Made by a program: the position numbers and the translations under genes. From the NCBI GenBank assembly GCA_013695775.1, contig JACCZV010000265.1, positions 1-9,144 on the forward strand: 9,144 bases of DNA, written 5' to 3'. Shown here piece after piece: positions 1-6,580 of the stretch. The number at the start of each line of letters is the position of its first letter. The stretch's first letter is position 1. The notes under the pieces were generated by a model. It was not told where the DNA came from, ran no database searches, and saw only the letters and a list, made by a program, of their open reading frames with translations. Source of the DNA: Chitinophagales bacterium (GTDB lineage Bacteria > Bacteroidota > Bacteroidia > Chitinophagales > UBA10324).

Positions 1-1
1 G

Positions 2-319
2 GGTGTGGTATGGAAACAATCGGATGCCGGCTTTGTAGAGGTAAATTTTAACAACCAGGATATAAAATGCAGCGCCCTCTTTTTAGCTTCCGGCGGCTGG
101 GTAAGCACAGATTGTGAGACAACGATGGAAGAGTTTCCTGATACTGCTGTCAGCTTTCTGAGCGATCCTAAGAATGCGGACAAAGTGAGTAAATATTATA
201 GATCAGAAACTAAAGCGAAAGGGCTTCAGTATTCTGCTGACGTCAAAAAATCAGGTAAGGCCATGCTATTTATCTTTGATGACAAGGGCAACCTGATTAT
301 GAAGGGGCCAAAGAATTAA
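2..319 (+). CDS. PepSY-like domain protein, 3' end only (5'-truncated by window)
   Basis: The reading frame is open from base 2 to the TAA at 317-319, giving about 105 residues. A GTG at 5-7 is in frame, but it falls inside the conserved domain (VVWKQ...), so the true start lies upstream of the window. The pattern matches the secreted PepSY-like family common in Bacteroidota (the 'beta-lactamase-inhibitor-like, PepSY-like' domain): a Trp-containing strand VVWKQSD, a second strand VEVNFNNQ, an 'ALFLASGGWVST' strand-turn, an acidic stretch with FP (MEEFPDTAV), then a second half (YYRSETKAKGLQYSADV) ending in FIFDDKGNLI. The 'W..., F..., FD.GNL' half-repeat is typical of that fold. Such proteins are usually periplasmic and of unknown ligand; no signal peptide can be seen because the N-terminus is missing. 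No convincing terminator follows the stop. The family call is by motif pattern only. Confidence 0.72.
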   Translation, partial: GVVWKQSDAGFVEVNFNNQDIKCSALFLASGGWVSTDCETTMEEFPDTAVSFLSDPKNADKVSKYYRSETKAKGLQYSADVKKSGKAMLFIFDDKGNLIMKGPKN

Positions 320-408
320 GTTTTATTTATTGTTTTTCTATTGTAATAGTTACTATTGCTATTCTGCCAGATTTACTTCGGACTTTTTTGTTTCCGATTT
401 AATTGGCA

Positions 409-2367
409 ATGATCACTTCTTGCATATCCTTTATTTTGTGCTTACTAATAGAAGCATCCATGCAGTGGAAGATAAATCCCTTGTATAAAAAAGTAAACTA
501 CATTATTGGTAAATATCCTCTCTCATTATTGTTTCTTATAAGCAGCGGTTTAACTTTTTACACATTCTACTATCCCTTAGTTTATCCCTCTCAATTCCTG
601 CTATATGATAGATTTGATCAGGCCCGGAATATTTACGCATATCTCTATTTTCTTGATCAGGATTTCTCCGAAGGATTATTTAGATTCCTAGGATTGAATT
701 ACCCTTACGGTGATTTTATATTTTATACCGACTGCACTCCCTTAATTGCCTGGTCTGTTAAAATATTTTCACACTATATTATTGATATCACCCCAATCAG
801 CCTGGTTGTTTATAATATTTTTATTTTATCGTCAATCCCTCTCACTGCTATATTATTATTTCGGATTCTGTCTATGGTGGTTACCATTCCGTGGATCGTA
901 TGGTTGGGAGCCCTTTGTCTACCATGGTTTAATCCACAGACTGTTCGATTAAATACCGGAGATATTAATTTATCAATGTCGGTAATAATAGTATGTGGTA
1001 TTTATTTAATCATATTAATGTATAAGCAGGTACGCACTATTAAGTTTTATTTTTTACTTTCATTGCTGATCTTATTAACGGTCAGCTCCTGCTTTGTTCA
1101 TGTGTACTACCTGGCAATTTTAGGGACATTTGCGGGTTCTTTTTTTTCTATCTGGGGATTGAATGAAATCTACCACCGCCGGCCATTCCTTAAAATATGG
1201 ATTAGCGGATTCGCATATCTAATTATCTCTTTTGGCCTTTGCCTGACAATATTCCGAACCACGGACTCTTTCTATTCAATCCGTAATAAAATTGCAGAGG
1301 GATACGGCTGGATGAACTGGAAGCTGAACTTCTCAAGCCTTTTTTCTGAATATGATTTTTTACATATTCCATTCCTGTTTCACAGCAATACTCCTTTGCC
1401 GGATGGGAATGCTAACTATTTAGGAAGCTTTACCTTGTATACGATAGTAATCTTACTCCTGCTCGCCATTTTCCGCTCTCAATATGCTGTTAATCTTAAG
1501 AGATTGATACTTAAAAATATCAATGGAAACCTCCTAATGTTTTTATTGATAAGCTCTTTGATTTTGCTTTCTATTTCTTTGGGCGAAGAATACATTCTGA
1601 ATACCAATATCAAATTTGTGAACCTATTTAATCCTTTTAAATATCTGCATAGGTTTACGCAGATGGTAACACACTTCCGTGCATTAAACAGATTTGCATG
1701 GACTTTTTTCTGGACATTAAACTTCTTTTCTTTTATCATTCTGGCTCATTTCATTATAACCTACAAAGAGGCCAGCTTAAGAATTGTAGCATTCATTTTA
1801 GTAGCCTTTTTATTGCTCGATGCCGGTGATGCGCTTCTATTTTCTAGAAATTTCCATAAAAAGCAGGTTACGAACCATTACCAATACGGAACTATTTATA
1901 ATGACATGAAGTCACTAAGCAATCAAATTGATGCAGGGAAATATCAGGCGATATTGGCAATTCCATATTTCTGTGTTGGAACTGAAGATTATACAATTAC
2001 CCTTGATCCGAATGATGATTTTGCGAGAAATATTTATTGCATTTCACTTATAACTCATTTGCCATTAATGAATTCATCTCTTGGACGAACACCATCCATC
2101 TTTACGGAGAATATCTTTAGCGCATTCTTAAACTCTCACGCCAATTCGGAGTTAAAGAAACAGATGAATGATAAACCGATATTGGTAGTTTACAATAAGC
2201 ATTTCTATGATGACCAAGGCAACCCACGCGATGTACCCATCAATACCCGGGAGCCCGCCTTTACAGTTTTAAAAAACGGGCAGAATTTTATTGCAACCAA
2301 ATCACATAGAAAAATTGCGGAGCAAGCTGACTGGCAATTATTCGAAATTTTAATTGCTGATCTATAA
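409..2367 (+). CDS. Polytopic membrane protein, GT-C-glycosyltransferase-like, uncharacterised
   Basis: This 652-residue protein is taken from ATG 409; a TTG at 403 would add two residues, and ATG 460 would remove the first hydrophobic segment. I count about 11-12 hydrophobic segments, roughly at residues 3-18, 37-57, 125-153, 156-173, 186-206, 211-231, 234-250, 262-282, 339-356, 375-391, 429-450 and 456-478. A mostly hydrophilic C-terminal domain follows (about 480-652). The first large loop carries an acidic DRFD (67-70), then NYPYGD (97-102) and a further Asp at 108. FRALNRF (423-429) sits just before a late membrane segment. An acidic motif in the first extracytoplasmic loop, many membrane spans and a soluble C-terminal domain are the general plan of GT-C glycosyltransferases, which use polyprenyl-phosphate sugars; assignment to them is inference. 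No family is firmly recognised. It converges with the sugar-transferase unit across the repeat gap. The gene appears AT-richer than mtaB (not computed). Confidence 0.6.
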   Translation: MITSCISFILCLLIEASMQWKINPLYKKVNYIIGKYPLSLLFLISSGLTFYTFYYPLVYPSQFLLYDRFDQARNIYAYLYFLDQDFSEGLFRFLGLNYPYGDFIFYTDCTPLIAWSVKIFSHYIIDITPISLVVYNIFILSSIPLTAILLFRILSMVVTIPWIVWLGALCLPWFNPQTVRLNTGDINLSMSVIIVCGIYLIILMYKQVRTIKFYFLLSLLILLTVSSCFVHVYYLAILGTFAGSFFSIWGLNEIYHRRPFLKIWISGFAYLIISFGLCLTIFRTTDSFYSIRNKIAEGYGWMNWKLNFSSLFSEYDFLHIPFLFHSNTPLPDGNANYLGSFTLYTIVILLLLAIFRSQYAVNLKRLILKNINGNLLMFLLISSLILLSISLGEEYILNTNIKFVNLFNPFKYLHRFTQMVTHFRALNRFAWTFFWTLNFFSFIILAHFIITYKEASLRIVAFILVAFLLLDAGDALLFSRNFHKKQVTNHYQYGTIYNDMKSLSNQIDAGKYQAILAIPYFCVGTEDYTITLDPNDDFARNIYCISLITHLPLMNSSLGRTPSIFTENIFSAFLNSHANSELKKQMNDKPILVVYNKHFYDDQGNPRDVPINTREPAFTVLKNGQNFIATKSHRKIAEQADWQLFEILIADL

Positions 2368-2386
2368 AGACATTCTAATTTATTTC

Positions 2387-2628
2387 CGGAGCATGTTCTA
2401 CTGGTTAAGTTAAATGCCCAAGAGACTACTTGTAGCGGCATAAAGCTTTCTCCTTCAATTTTACGAAGCCGTTTTCTACCGCTTAAGCTAAGTTGCTGAG
2501 GGATGACTTTGTGCAAAAGGATTCTCTTAAATTTTCCTCAGCTGACTTTTATCGCCCAAGCTAAGTGGCGGCAGAAACGGATTCTCATGCAATTTTTCCG
2601 AAGCCGTTTTCTACCGCTTAAGCTAAGT
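2387..2628 (+). repeat. Degenerate tandem direct repeat, four copies
   Basis: A 30-bp core occurs as two perfect copies at 2464-2493 and 2599-2628 (begins CGAAGCCG, ends GCTTAAGCTAAGT). Two degenerate copies are at 2387-2415 (29 nt, about 21 of 30 positions kept) and 2537-2566 (shared ending CAAGCTAAGT). Start-to-start distances are 77, 73 and 62 bp. Similarity spreads beyond the core: an A/T run precedes each copy, and the spacers share short strings such as AAGGATTCTC (2517-2526) and ACGGATTCTC (2577-2586). All copies point the same way. The last copy flows directly into the inverted-repeat element, so both probably belong to one repeat family. No ORF of note uses this sequence. Confidence 0.85.
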
Positions 2629-2847
2629 CCCGGAGGGACGATAGTATGGTAGTACAAGGATTGCCATAAAAATAACCCCATAGGGGTGACAGTATTTCTC
2701 AGCAGACAATCTCAGGCTAATGATTTCAATGAAACATGCTGTTGATGATATTCTCAAAATCTTAAAAAAATCTTTCGCCCCTACGGGGCTTTGGGGTTAT
2801 GTGTTCCTGGTTCTACGATACTGCCGCTCCTACGGAGCTAAGTAAGC
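2616..2847. repeat. Nested inverted-repeat element with four 5-bp GC-rich mini-hairpins
   Basis: The outer arms are 2626-2652 and 2813-2839 (19 of 27 positions complementary). Pairing continues outward to GCTTA at 2616-2620 and TAAGC at 2843-2847. The inner arms include ATAACCCC (2672-2679) and GGGGTTAT (2793-2800). Each arm holds two small perfect palindromes with 5-bp stems and 3-nt loops: GTCCC-gga-GGGAC (2627-2639), ACCCC-ata-GGGGT (2675-2687), GCCCC-tac-GGGGC (2777-2789) and GCTCC-tac-GGAGC (2826-2838). The middle (about 2690-2765) has no arms. This is REP/BIME-like architecture and resembles interspersed repeats often seen in Bacteroidota genomes (recollection, not searched). On the minus strand the 2777-2789 hairpin is followed, after a short gap, by a T run, so it might also help terminate leftward transcripts. 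Confidence 0.8.
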
Positions 2848-2913
2848 CATTGATGGACAATGGAGAATAATATTTAATGAATATTGTATGTGTAATTTTG
2901 CGAGAAGGATACG

Positions 2914-2990
2914 AAATCTCACCCTACTGGGGCTCCGCCTTATGTATTCCTGGATTTAACCATAATTGCTGCTCGTCTGAGCTAAGCAAG
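2914..2990 (+). repeat. Decayed direct copy of the right half of the inverted-repeat element
   Basis: This stretch aligns in the same orientation with 2768-2846. Shared pieces are AAATCT, CCCTAC(T/G)GGGGCT, TTATGT(G/A)TTCCTGG, then a (T/C)GC(C/T)GCTC stretch, and GAGCTAAG(T/C)AAG at the end. The first mini-hairpin has lost its perfect stem (ACCCTACTGGGGCT, 2921-2934 region), while the second has shrunk to GCTC-gtct-GAGC (2971-2982). No left-hand partner for this copy is visible, so it appears to be a half element. Confidence 0.7.
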
Positions 2991-3030
2991 TTATGGAAGG
3001 AGACAAATTGTTAAAATATCTTTCATTCAT

Positions 3031-3051
3031 AAAAAGGTTGAAACTTTTTTT
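3031..3051. terminator. Weak AT-rich stem-loop, possible bidirectional terminator
   Basis: AAAAAG (3031-3036) and CTTTTT (3044-3049) can pair around a 7-nt loop, with a T run on either strand. It lies about 75 bp beyond the sugar-transferase stop on the minus strand. The stem has only one G:C pair, so the structure is weak. It is listed only because of its position. Confidence 0.25.
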
Positions 3052-3123
3052 ATTTGGTAATTTGCCATTCAAATTGTACCCATGAAAGGGGCGAATTATA
3101 TATGGTTTAAGGAAAGCCACCCA

Positions 3124-4545
3124 TTATTTACCCCGTCCCTGCAATATGGTTCGAAGAGTATAAAGCAAAACGCGCAGGTCTAGCATCAGCGACATGTTCT
3201 CAATATAAAGCAGATCATATTTCATCCGCGAGATCATCTGATTCAAATTCTCCGCATATCCGAACTTCACCATTCCCAAAGATGTAATACCTGGTTGTAC
3301 CCGGTGCAAATGCTTGTAATCTGTAGTTTGTTCAATAATTTTTTCAATATAATATTTGCGTTCAGGCCGTGGGCCAACAATACTCATTTCACCCTTTAGC
3401 ACATTTAAAAATTGGGGCAGCTCATCGAGCCTCCATTTGCGCATTACCTTGCCCCATGCAGTTATGCGGGGATCCTCATTCGAAGAGAGTTGTGGCCCAT
3501 TTGTTTCAGCTCCCACATACATACTTCGAAACTTATAAATACTAAAGGGCTTTCCATGAAGACCTATCCGCTCCTGAGAATATACTACGGGGCCAGGGGA
3601 TGAAAGCTTAACTTTAATGGCGACAAAGAGAAAAAGTGGCCAAAGAACTATAAGCACTAAAAGAGATACCACGACATCTATAATACGCTTAAAAATGTAT
3701 TGCCACTTCGACATCAGTTGCGGATATATTTCAATAAAAGATGCTCCTAAGAGATGATTCATACGAACAGAACCTGATATAATGTCGTACATGTCGGGCA
3801 CAATCTTAATTATCACATTGCGGTCGGCCAGTTGATTCAGCATTTCTTTAAGCTGATGATGCTCTGATGATTCAATTGCTACTATTACCTGCTCCACCTT
3901 ATGTCCGTGAATGATTTCTTCCAGATTTTGTAGCCTGCCTAATTTAGGCAAATGGTCTGAAAGACCGTTGCCATTTCCATTTGTATCAATAAACCCGATG
4001 AAATGATAACCCTGTGACTTTCCCTTCCCGTTGATTTCGTTGTGCACCTCAATGGCTCTCTTGTTACCACCAATTAGCAGCGTGGGAAAATTTACAACAC
4101 CTTTTTGCATGCGTTGCTTTGCTCCATTCAAAAGCAGCAACCTTGCAACGATGGTGAAAACGTAGTGAATGAATAACAATATGCCTACTGATTCATAGTA
4201 ATCCCGATATCCTTTTACCTGATCATCAATGAGCACTGTGAAAAAAAGAATCATGGAGCCAATGATGGAAATAAAAAAGGTTTTGGTTGTTTCACTCGCA
4301 CGGGATTTAAGATAAATGTTGGTATATGTTCCTGTGAGATAATACAAAAGCAACCATCCTATGGGAATAAGAATTATTCCCTGTATAAAATTCTTATCAT
4401 TAAGGAATGCAGAAAAATCAGAAAGCGGATACTGATCTATAAATAATTTGCGTAACGTAAAGAATGTCGCCCATGAAAACACCGCTGTTATGTAATCAAC
4501 CAAAACATATGCAAGAATACCTGTCCGTTTTGACCTTTCCCGCAT
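3124..4545 (-). CDS. Undecaprenyl-phosphate glycosylphosphotransferase (initiating sugar transferase, WcaJ-like)
   Basis: This 473-residue inner-membrane enzyme would transfer a sugar phosphate from a UDP-sugar to undecaprenyl phosphate, the first step of exopolysaccharide, capsule or O-antigen synthesis. The N-terminal half has about four membrane segments (roughly 9-32, 53-72, 88-106, 118-140). Next is a Rossmann-like CoA-binding-type domain (TLLIGGNKRAIEVHNEI, from 155; IVAIESSEHH, from 221). The C-terminal bacterial sugar-transferase domain (about 285-473) has a hydrophobic re-entrant segment (288-313), SSPGPVVYSQERIG (315-328), KFRSM (338-342), the catalytic Asp-Glu pair in RLDELPQ (D374, E375) and VGPRPE (390-395). 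Length and domain order are normal for the full-length, five-span class. The start is ATG 4545, five bases after the lipoprotein gene's stop, which implies co-transcription. No Shine-Dalgarno is visible. The sugar substrate cannot be read from sequence. Confidence 0.92.
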   Translation of the reverse strand: MRERSKRTGILAYVLVDYITAVFSWATFFTLRKLFIDQYPLSDFSAFLNDKNFIQGIILIPIGWLLLYYLTGTYTNIYLKSRASETTKTFFISIIGSMILFFTVLIDDQVKGYRDYYESVGILLFIHYVFTIVARLLLLNGAKQRMQKGVVNFPTLLIGGNKRAIEVHNEINGKGKSQGYHFIGFIDTNGNGNGLSDHLPKLGRLQNLEEIIHGHKVEQVIVAIESSEHHQLKEMLNQLADRNVIIKIVPDMYDIISGSVRMNHLLGASFIEIYPQLMSKWQYIFKRIIDVVVSLLVLIVLWPLFLFVAIKVKLSSPGPVVYSQERIGLHGKPFSIYKFRSMYVGAETNGPQLSSNEDPRITAWGKVMRKWRLDELPQFLNVLKGEMSIVGPRPERKYYIEKIIEQTTDYKHLHRVQPGITSLGMVKFGYAENLNQMISRMKYDLLYIENMSLMLDLRVLLYTLRTILQGRGK

Positions 4546-4550
4546 AAGGA

Positions 4551-5450
4551 TTAAAAATTGACGAGTTTTAAGTTGTCCAGGTAAATTCGAGACTCTGTTA
4601 GTGTAGTATCAAAATTTGCCCTTACCTGCACCTGCAATTCATCTGCCTGCAGAGCAAGCAGGTCTCCGCCCATATCCAAATAAATTTTATTCCAATTTTC
4701 CTTTGGATTTATTATCCATTTATAAAGGGAGATGCTTCCCACCCCAGTCAAAGTAGTATAAAAGCCAATCTCAAAGACCTGATCACACTTATAGTTCATC
4801 TCAAGATAAACGGGGCTTCCATTGGGGATGGGATAACTGTTAGCGGTTCGCCCCTCATACACATCATGTTCCTTATTCAAATATATGTACCCCGAATAGC
4901 TTCCTTCAAAAACCTGTGAAACATCACTGGTTCTGACAAGATTTGAGTCGCCTGCAATCTGCAACAAGATGTTTCCTGCTTCGAAATCTTCAATAAATGA
5001 AAACTTTGATACAGTTCGATAGGTGAAATGAGGCGAGAGTGGATAGATTTCCTTTTCCTCCAGATCCAACGTAAGGGTATCGGGAAAAAAAAATGGGTAT
5101 ATCACCCTGGTCGCAGAAATGCCATTATTCATGATTCCTGCGCTTATAACCGCTTTTGCTGTGCCGGTATTTAAAACCGGAAAGGTGATGGGAATTTCAT
5201 AAACTCCCTGTATGCCACCGTTTATATCAAACCAAACATCCGTGATTTTCTGAGAAGATGTGCCTTGAAGTTCTGACGCTGTAAACGTGACCGTATCAAC
5301 ATTGAGGTATGCTGGAATTTCCTCAGCCGGGTTAATGATCTCGCATGATAGCAGCCCGGTGCAAATAAAACCGGCCCATAGGTAATAGTTGCTGAAAGTA
5401 GAAATTATCAAATGAGATACGTTAATAAATTGTAAAGGCAAACGATTCAT
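4551..5450 (-). CDS. Uncharacterised conserved-looking lipoprotein, beta-rich
   Basis: This 299-residue protein has a hydrophobic N-terminus ending in a lipobox, LLSC at residues 33-36, so Cys36 is the predicted lipidation site. The signal region is long (35 aa). An in-frame TTG at codon 14 (5411-5409) would give a 22-aa signal, but without a positive N-region, so ATG 5450 is kept. After Cys36 comes an acidic NPAEEIPAYLNVD segment. The rest is rich in alternating hydrophobic/polar strands: SQKITDVWFDING (65-77), GVYEIPITFPVLNTG, GIMNNGISATRVIYPF, then an FEDFEAG-type start to a second, jelly-roll-like half ending SRIYLDNLKLVNF. I recall similar proteins in other Bacteroidota but know no function. 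It sits 73 bp after the oxidoreductase gene and 5 bp before the sugar-transferase gene, so an envelope or surface-glycan role is plausible inference. It would be a client of Lgt. Confidence 0.75.
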   Translation of the reverse strand: MNRLPLQFINVSHLIISTFSNYYLWAGFICTGLLSCEIINPAEEIPAYLNVDTVTFTASELQGTSSQKITDVWFDINGGIQGVYEIPITFPVLNTGTAKAVISAGIMNNGISATRVIYPFFFPDTLTLDLEEKEIYPLSPHFTYRTVSKFSFIEDFEAGNILLQIAGDSNLVRTSDVSQVFEGSYSGYIYLNKEHDVYEGRTANSYPIPNGSPVYLEMNYKCDQVFEIGFYTTLTGVGSISLYKWIINPKENWNKIYLDMGGDLLALQADELQVQVRANFDTTLTESRIYLDNLKLVNF

Positions 5451-5523
5451 CGAAGCGATTATTATGAATATAAAAATTCAATTTATTGACAGCATATCAG
5501 GACTGATACATATAAATAATATT

Positions 5524-6498
5524 TTATCCCGGAGCCCGTTCAATTTTTTCTATTATCTGGTATGCAATATTCATAGCATTGTATCCATCAACAAGGGTAA
5601 CAGGGGGGTCTTTATCTTTTATGATGGCTTCATAAAATAGCTCCAGCTCTAATTTTATAGAATTGATGGGTTTAATCTCAGGCCTTTCAAAGTTTATCAC
5701 TTTTGTTTCCTGGCCTCCCGTATTTAACTCTATTGCAAAAGGATTTATGCTGTCGCGCTTGTTAGATAAGCGAATTATCTCCGCCTTTTTATCGAGGAAA
5801 TCAATGCTGATGTATCCATCCTTTTGAAACATACGCATCTTCCTCATTTGCTTTAATGAGATGCGGCTGGCCGTAATATTGGCTACACAGCCGTTATCGA
5901 ACTCTATGCGGGCATTGGCTATATCGGGCGAGCTGGATATGATAGCCACACCGCTGGCACTGATCCTCTTCACGGATGACTTCACCACATTCAATATGAT
6001 GTCTATGTCATGAATCATCAGGTCAAGGACAACAGGCACATCGGTACCACGCGGATTGAAAATAGCCAGGCGGTGAGTCTCAATAAACATAGGGCTCAAA
6101 AAGTAAGGCTGTATGGCCAGGAAGGCGGGATTGAACCGTTCCACATGGCCAACCTGGGCTTTAACCCGTGCCTCCTCAGCAAGCCCAATCATTTCACGGG
6201 CCTCCTCGAGAGTATTGGCTAAAGGCTTCTCAACAAAAATATGTTTCGATTTCCTGAGGGCCTTAACAGCACATTCGTAATGCGAAATCGTGTTGGTAAC
6301 AATATCTACGGCATCTATCTCATCTAAAAGCGCATCAAGATCATAAAACCTCTTTAGTCCAAACTCGTTTTCTGCCTGTGTAGCATGATCATCATTGGGG
6401 TCAAAGAAACCAACCAAATCAAAGTCTTTAATTTCCCTGATGAGCTTTAGATGAATCTTGCCCAAGTGCCCTGTACCGAGCACTCCAATCCTAACCAT
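5524..6498 (-). CDS. Gfo/Idh/MocA-family NAD(P)-dependent oxidoreductase, nucleotide-sugar-dehydrogenase-like
   Basis: This 324-residue protein starts at ATG 6498. A TTG at 6528 would add ten residues, but it overlaps a promoter-like box, and the Rossmann fold begins right after the ATG (VRIGVLGTGHLGKIH). Dinucleotide-binding GTGHLG is at 8-13 and the acidic end of strand 2 is FFDPND (31-36). The family signature EKPL with Lys91 is at 90-93. GHVERFNP at 117-124 resembles UDP-GlcNAc 3-dehydrogenase and related nucleotide-sugar enzymes. The catalytic-region D159-x3-H163-D164-x-D166 (LDLMIHDID) is intact. The C-terminal alpha/beta domain is complete and the length is normal. It is the first gene of the likely operon with the lipoprotein and sugar transferase, which favours a sugar substrate. 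The exact substrate (for example UDP-GlcNAc for lipid A or surface glycan) is inference. Confidence 0.9.
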   Translation of the reverse strand: MVRIGVLGTGHLGKIHLKLIREIKDFDLVGFFDPNDDHATQAENEFGLKRFYDLDALLDEIDAVDIVTNTISHYECAVKALRKSKHIFVEKPLANTLEEAREMIGLAEEARVKAQVGHVERFNPAFLAIQPYFLSPMFIETHRLAIFNPRGTDVPVVLDLMIHDIDIILNVVKSSVKRISASGVAIISSSPDIANARIEFDNGCVANITASRISLKQMRKMRMFQKDGYISIDFLDKKAEIIRLSNKRDSINPFAIELNTGGQETKVINFERPEIKPINSIKLELELFYEAIIKDKDPPVTLVDGYNAMNIAYQIIEKIERAPG

Positions 6499-6525
6499 GA
6501 GCTTATTGTCTTTTTTAAATGCGCG

Positions 6526-6533
6526 CAAAAATA
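6526..6533 (-). promoter_or_regulatory. Bacteroidota -7-like promoter box for the oxidoreductase unit
   Basis: Reading leftward, the octamer TATTTTTG fits the Bacteroidota -7 consensus TAnnTTTG exactly. It would start transcription roughly 20 nt ahead of ATG 6498, supporting that start over TTG 6528. No TTG-type -33 element is seen at the usual 19-21 bp distance, and the site is AT-rich, so a chance match is possible. Confidence 0.4.
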
Positions 6534-6568
6534 AGTAAAGGGAAAAGAGCTTTGCCCATGCATTTCTA

Positions 6569-6576
6569 TATTTTTG
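6569..6576 (+). promoter_or_regulatory. Bacteroidota -7-like promoter box for mtaB
   Basis: TATTTTTG, identical to the opposing box at 6533-6526, matches TAnnTTTG and ends 4 bases before the mtaB ATG. Initiation a few bases downstream would fall at or next to the A of the start codon, giving a leaderless or nearly leaderless mRNA. A TTTG at 6551-6554 is too close (14 bp) to be a standard -33 element. Confidence 0.38.
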
Positions 6577-6580
6577 TCAC

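Larger units (their letters stand above)
2368..3123. other. 756-bp non-coding gap between convergent genes
   Basis: The gap lies between the stop of the membrane-protein gene (2367) and the stop of the sugar-transferase gene (3124, minus strand), so both transcripts run into it. I found no credible coding region. Bases 2387-2990 are occupied by the repeats listed separately. The remaining 2991-3123 is AT-rich and holds only a weak stem-loop. The heptamer GCTAAG(T/C) occurs five times, all on the plus strand, at 2487, 2560, 2622, 2837 and 2981. This suggests that the tandem repeats and the palindromic element share an ancestral unit. Confidence 0.85.

Noticed and set aside
345..357. AATAGT-t-ACTATT palindrome
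   Set aside because: It is short, purely AT-rich apart from one pair and has a 1-nt loop; it is expected by chance in this sequence.
377..396. Possible terminator after the PepSY-like gene (CGGA...TCCG around a T run)
   Set aside because: The arms are about 4 bp, and the T run lies inside the loop rather than after the stem.
2205..2516. 103-codon minus-strand open frame overlapping the membrane-protein 3' end and repeats
   Set aside because: Half of it is antisense to a coding gene and half is made of repeat sequence. There are no domain features and no sensible start context.
2387..2628. Possible CRISPR array from regularly spaced ~30-bp repeats
   Set aside because: Only two copies are identical, spacing varies (62-77 bp), the spacers resemble one another, and no cas gene is present.
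2616..2847. Insertion sequence or MITE with target-site duplication
   Set aside because: There is an inverted repeat, but no clear flanking duplication and no transposase remnant; the left end merges with a tandem repeat.
5495..5508. TATCAG-ga-CTGATA palindrome between the oxidoreductase and lipoprotein genes
   Set aside because: A 2-nt loop cannot form a stable hairpin, and no T tract follows. It could be a small operator, but nothing supports that.
6496..6528. TTG start at 6528 for the oxidoreductase
   Set aside because: The ten extra residues precede the normal Rossmann start and overlap a promoter-like box; ATG 6498 fits the family N-terminus.
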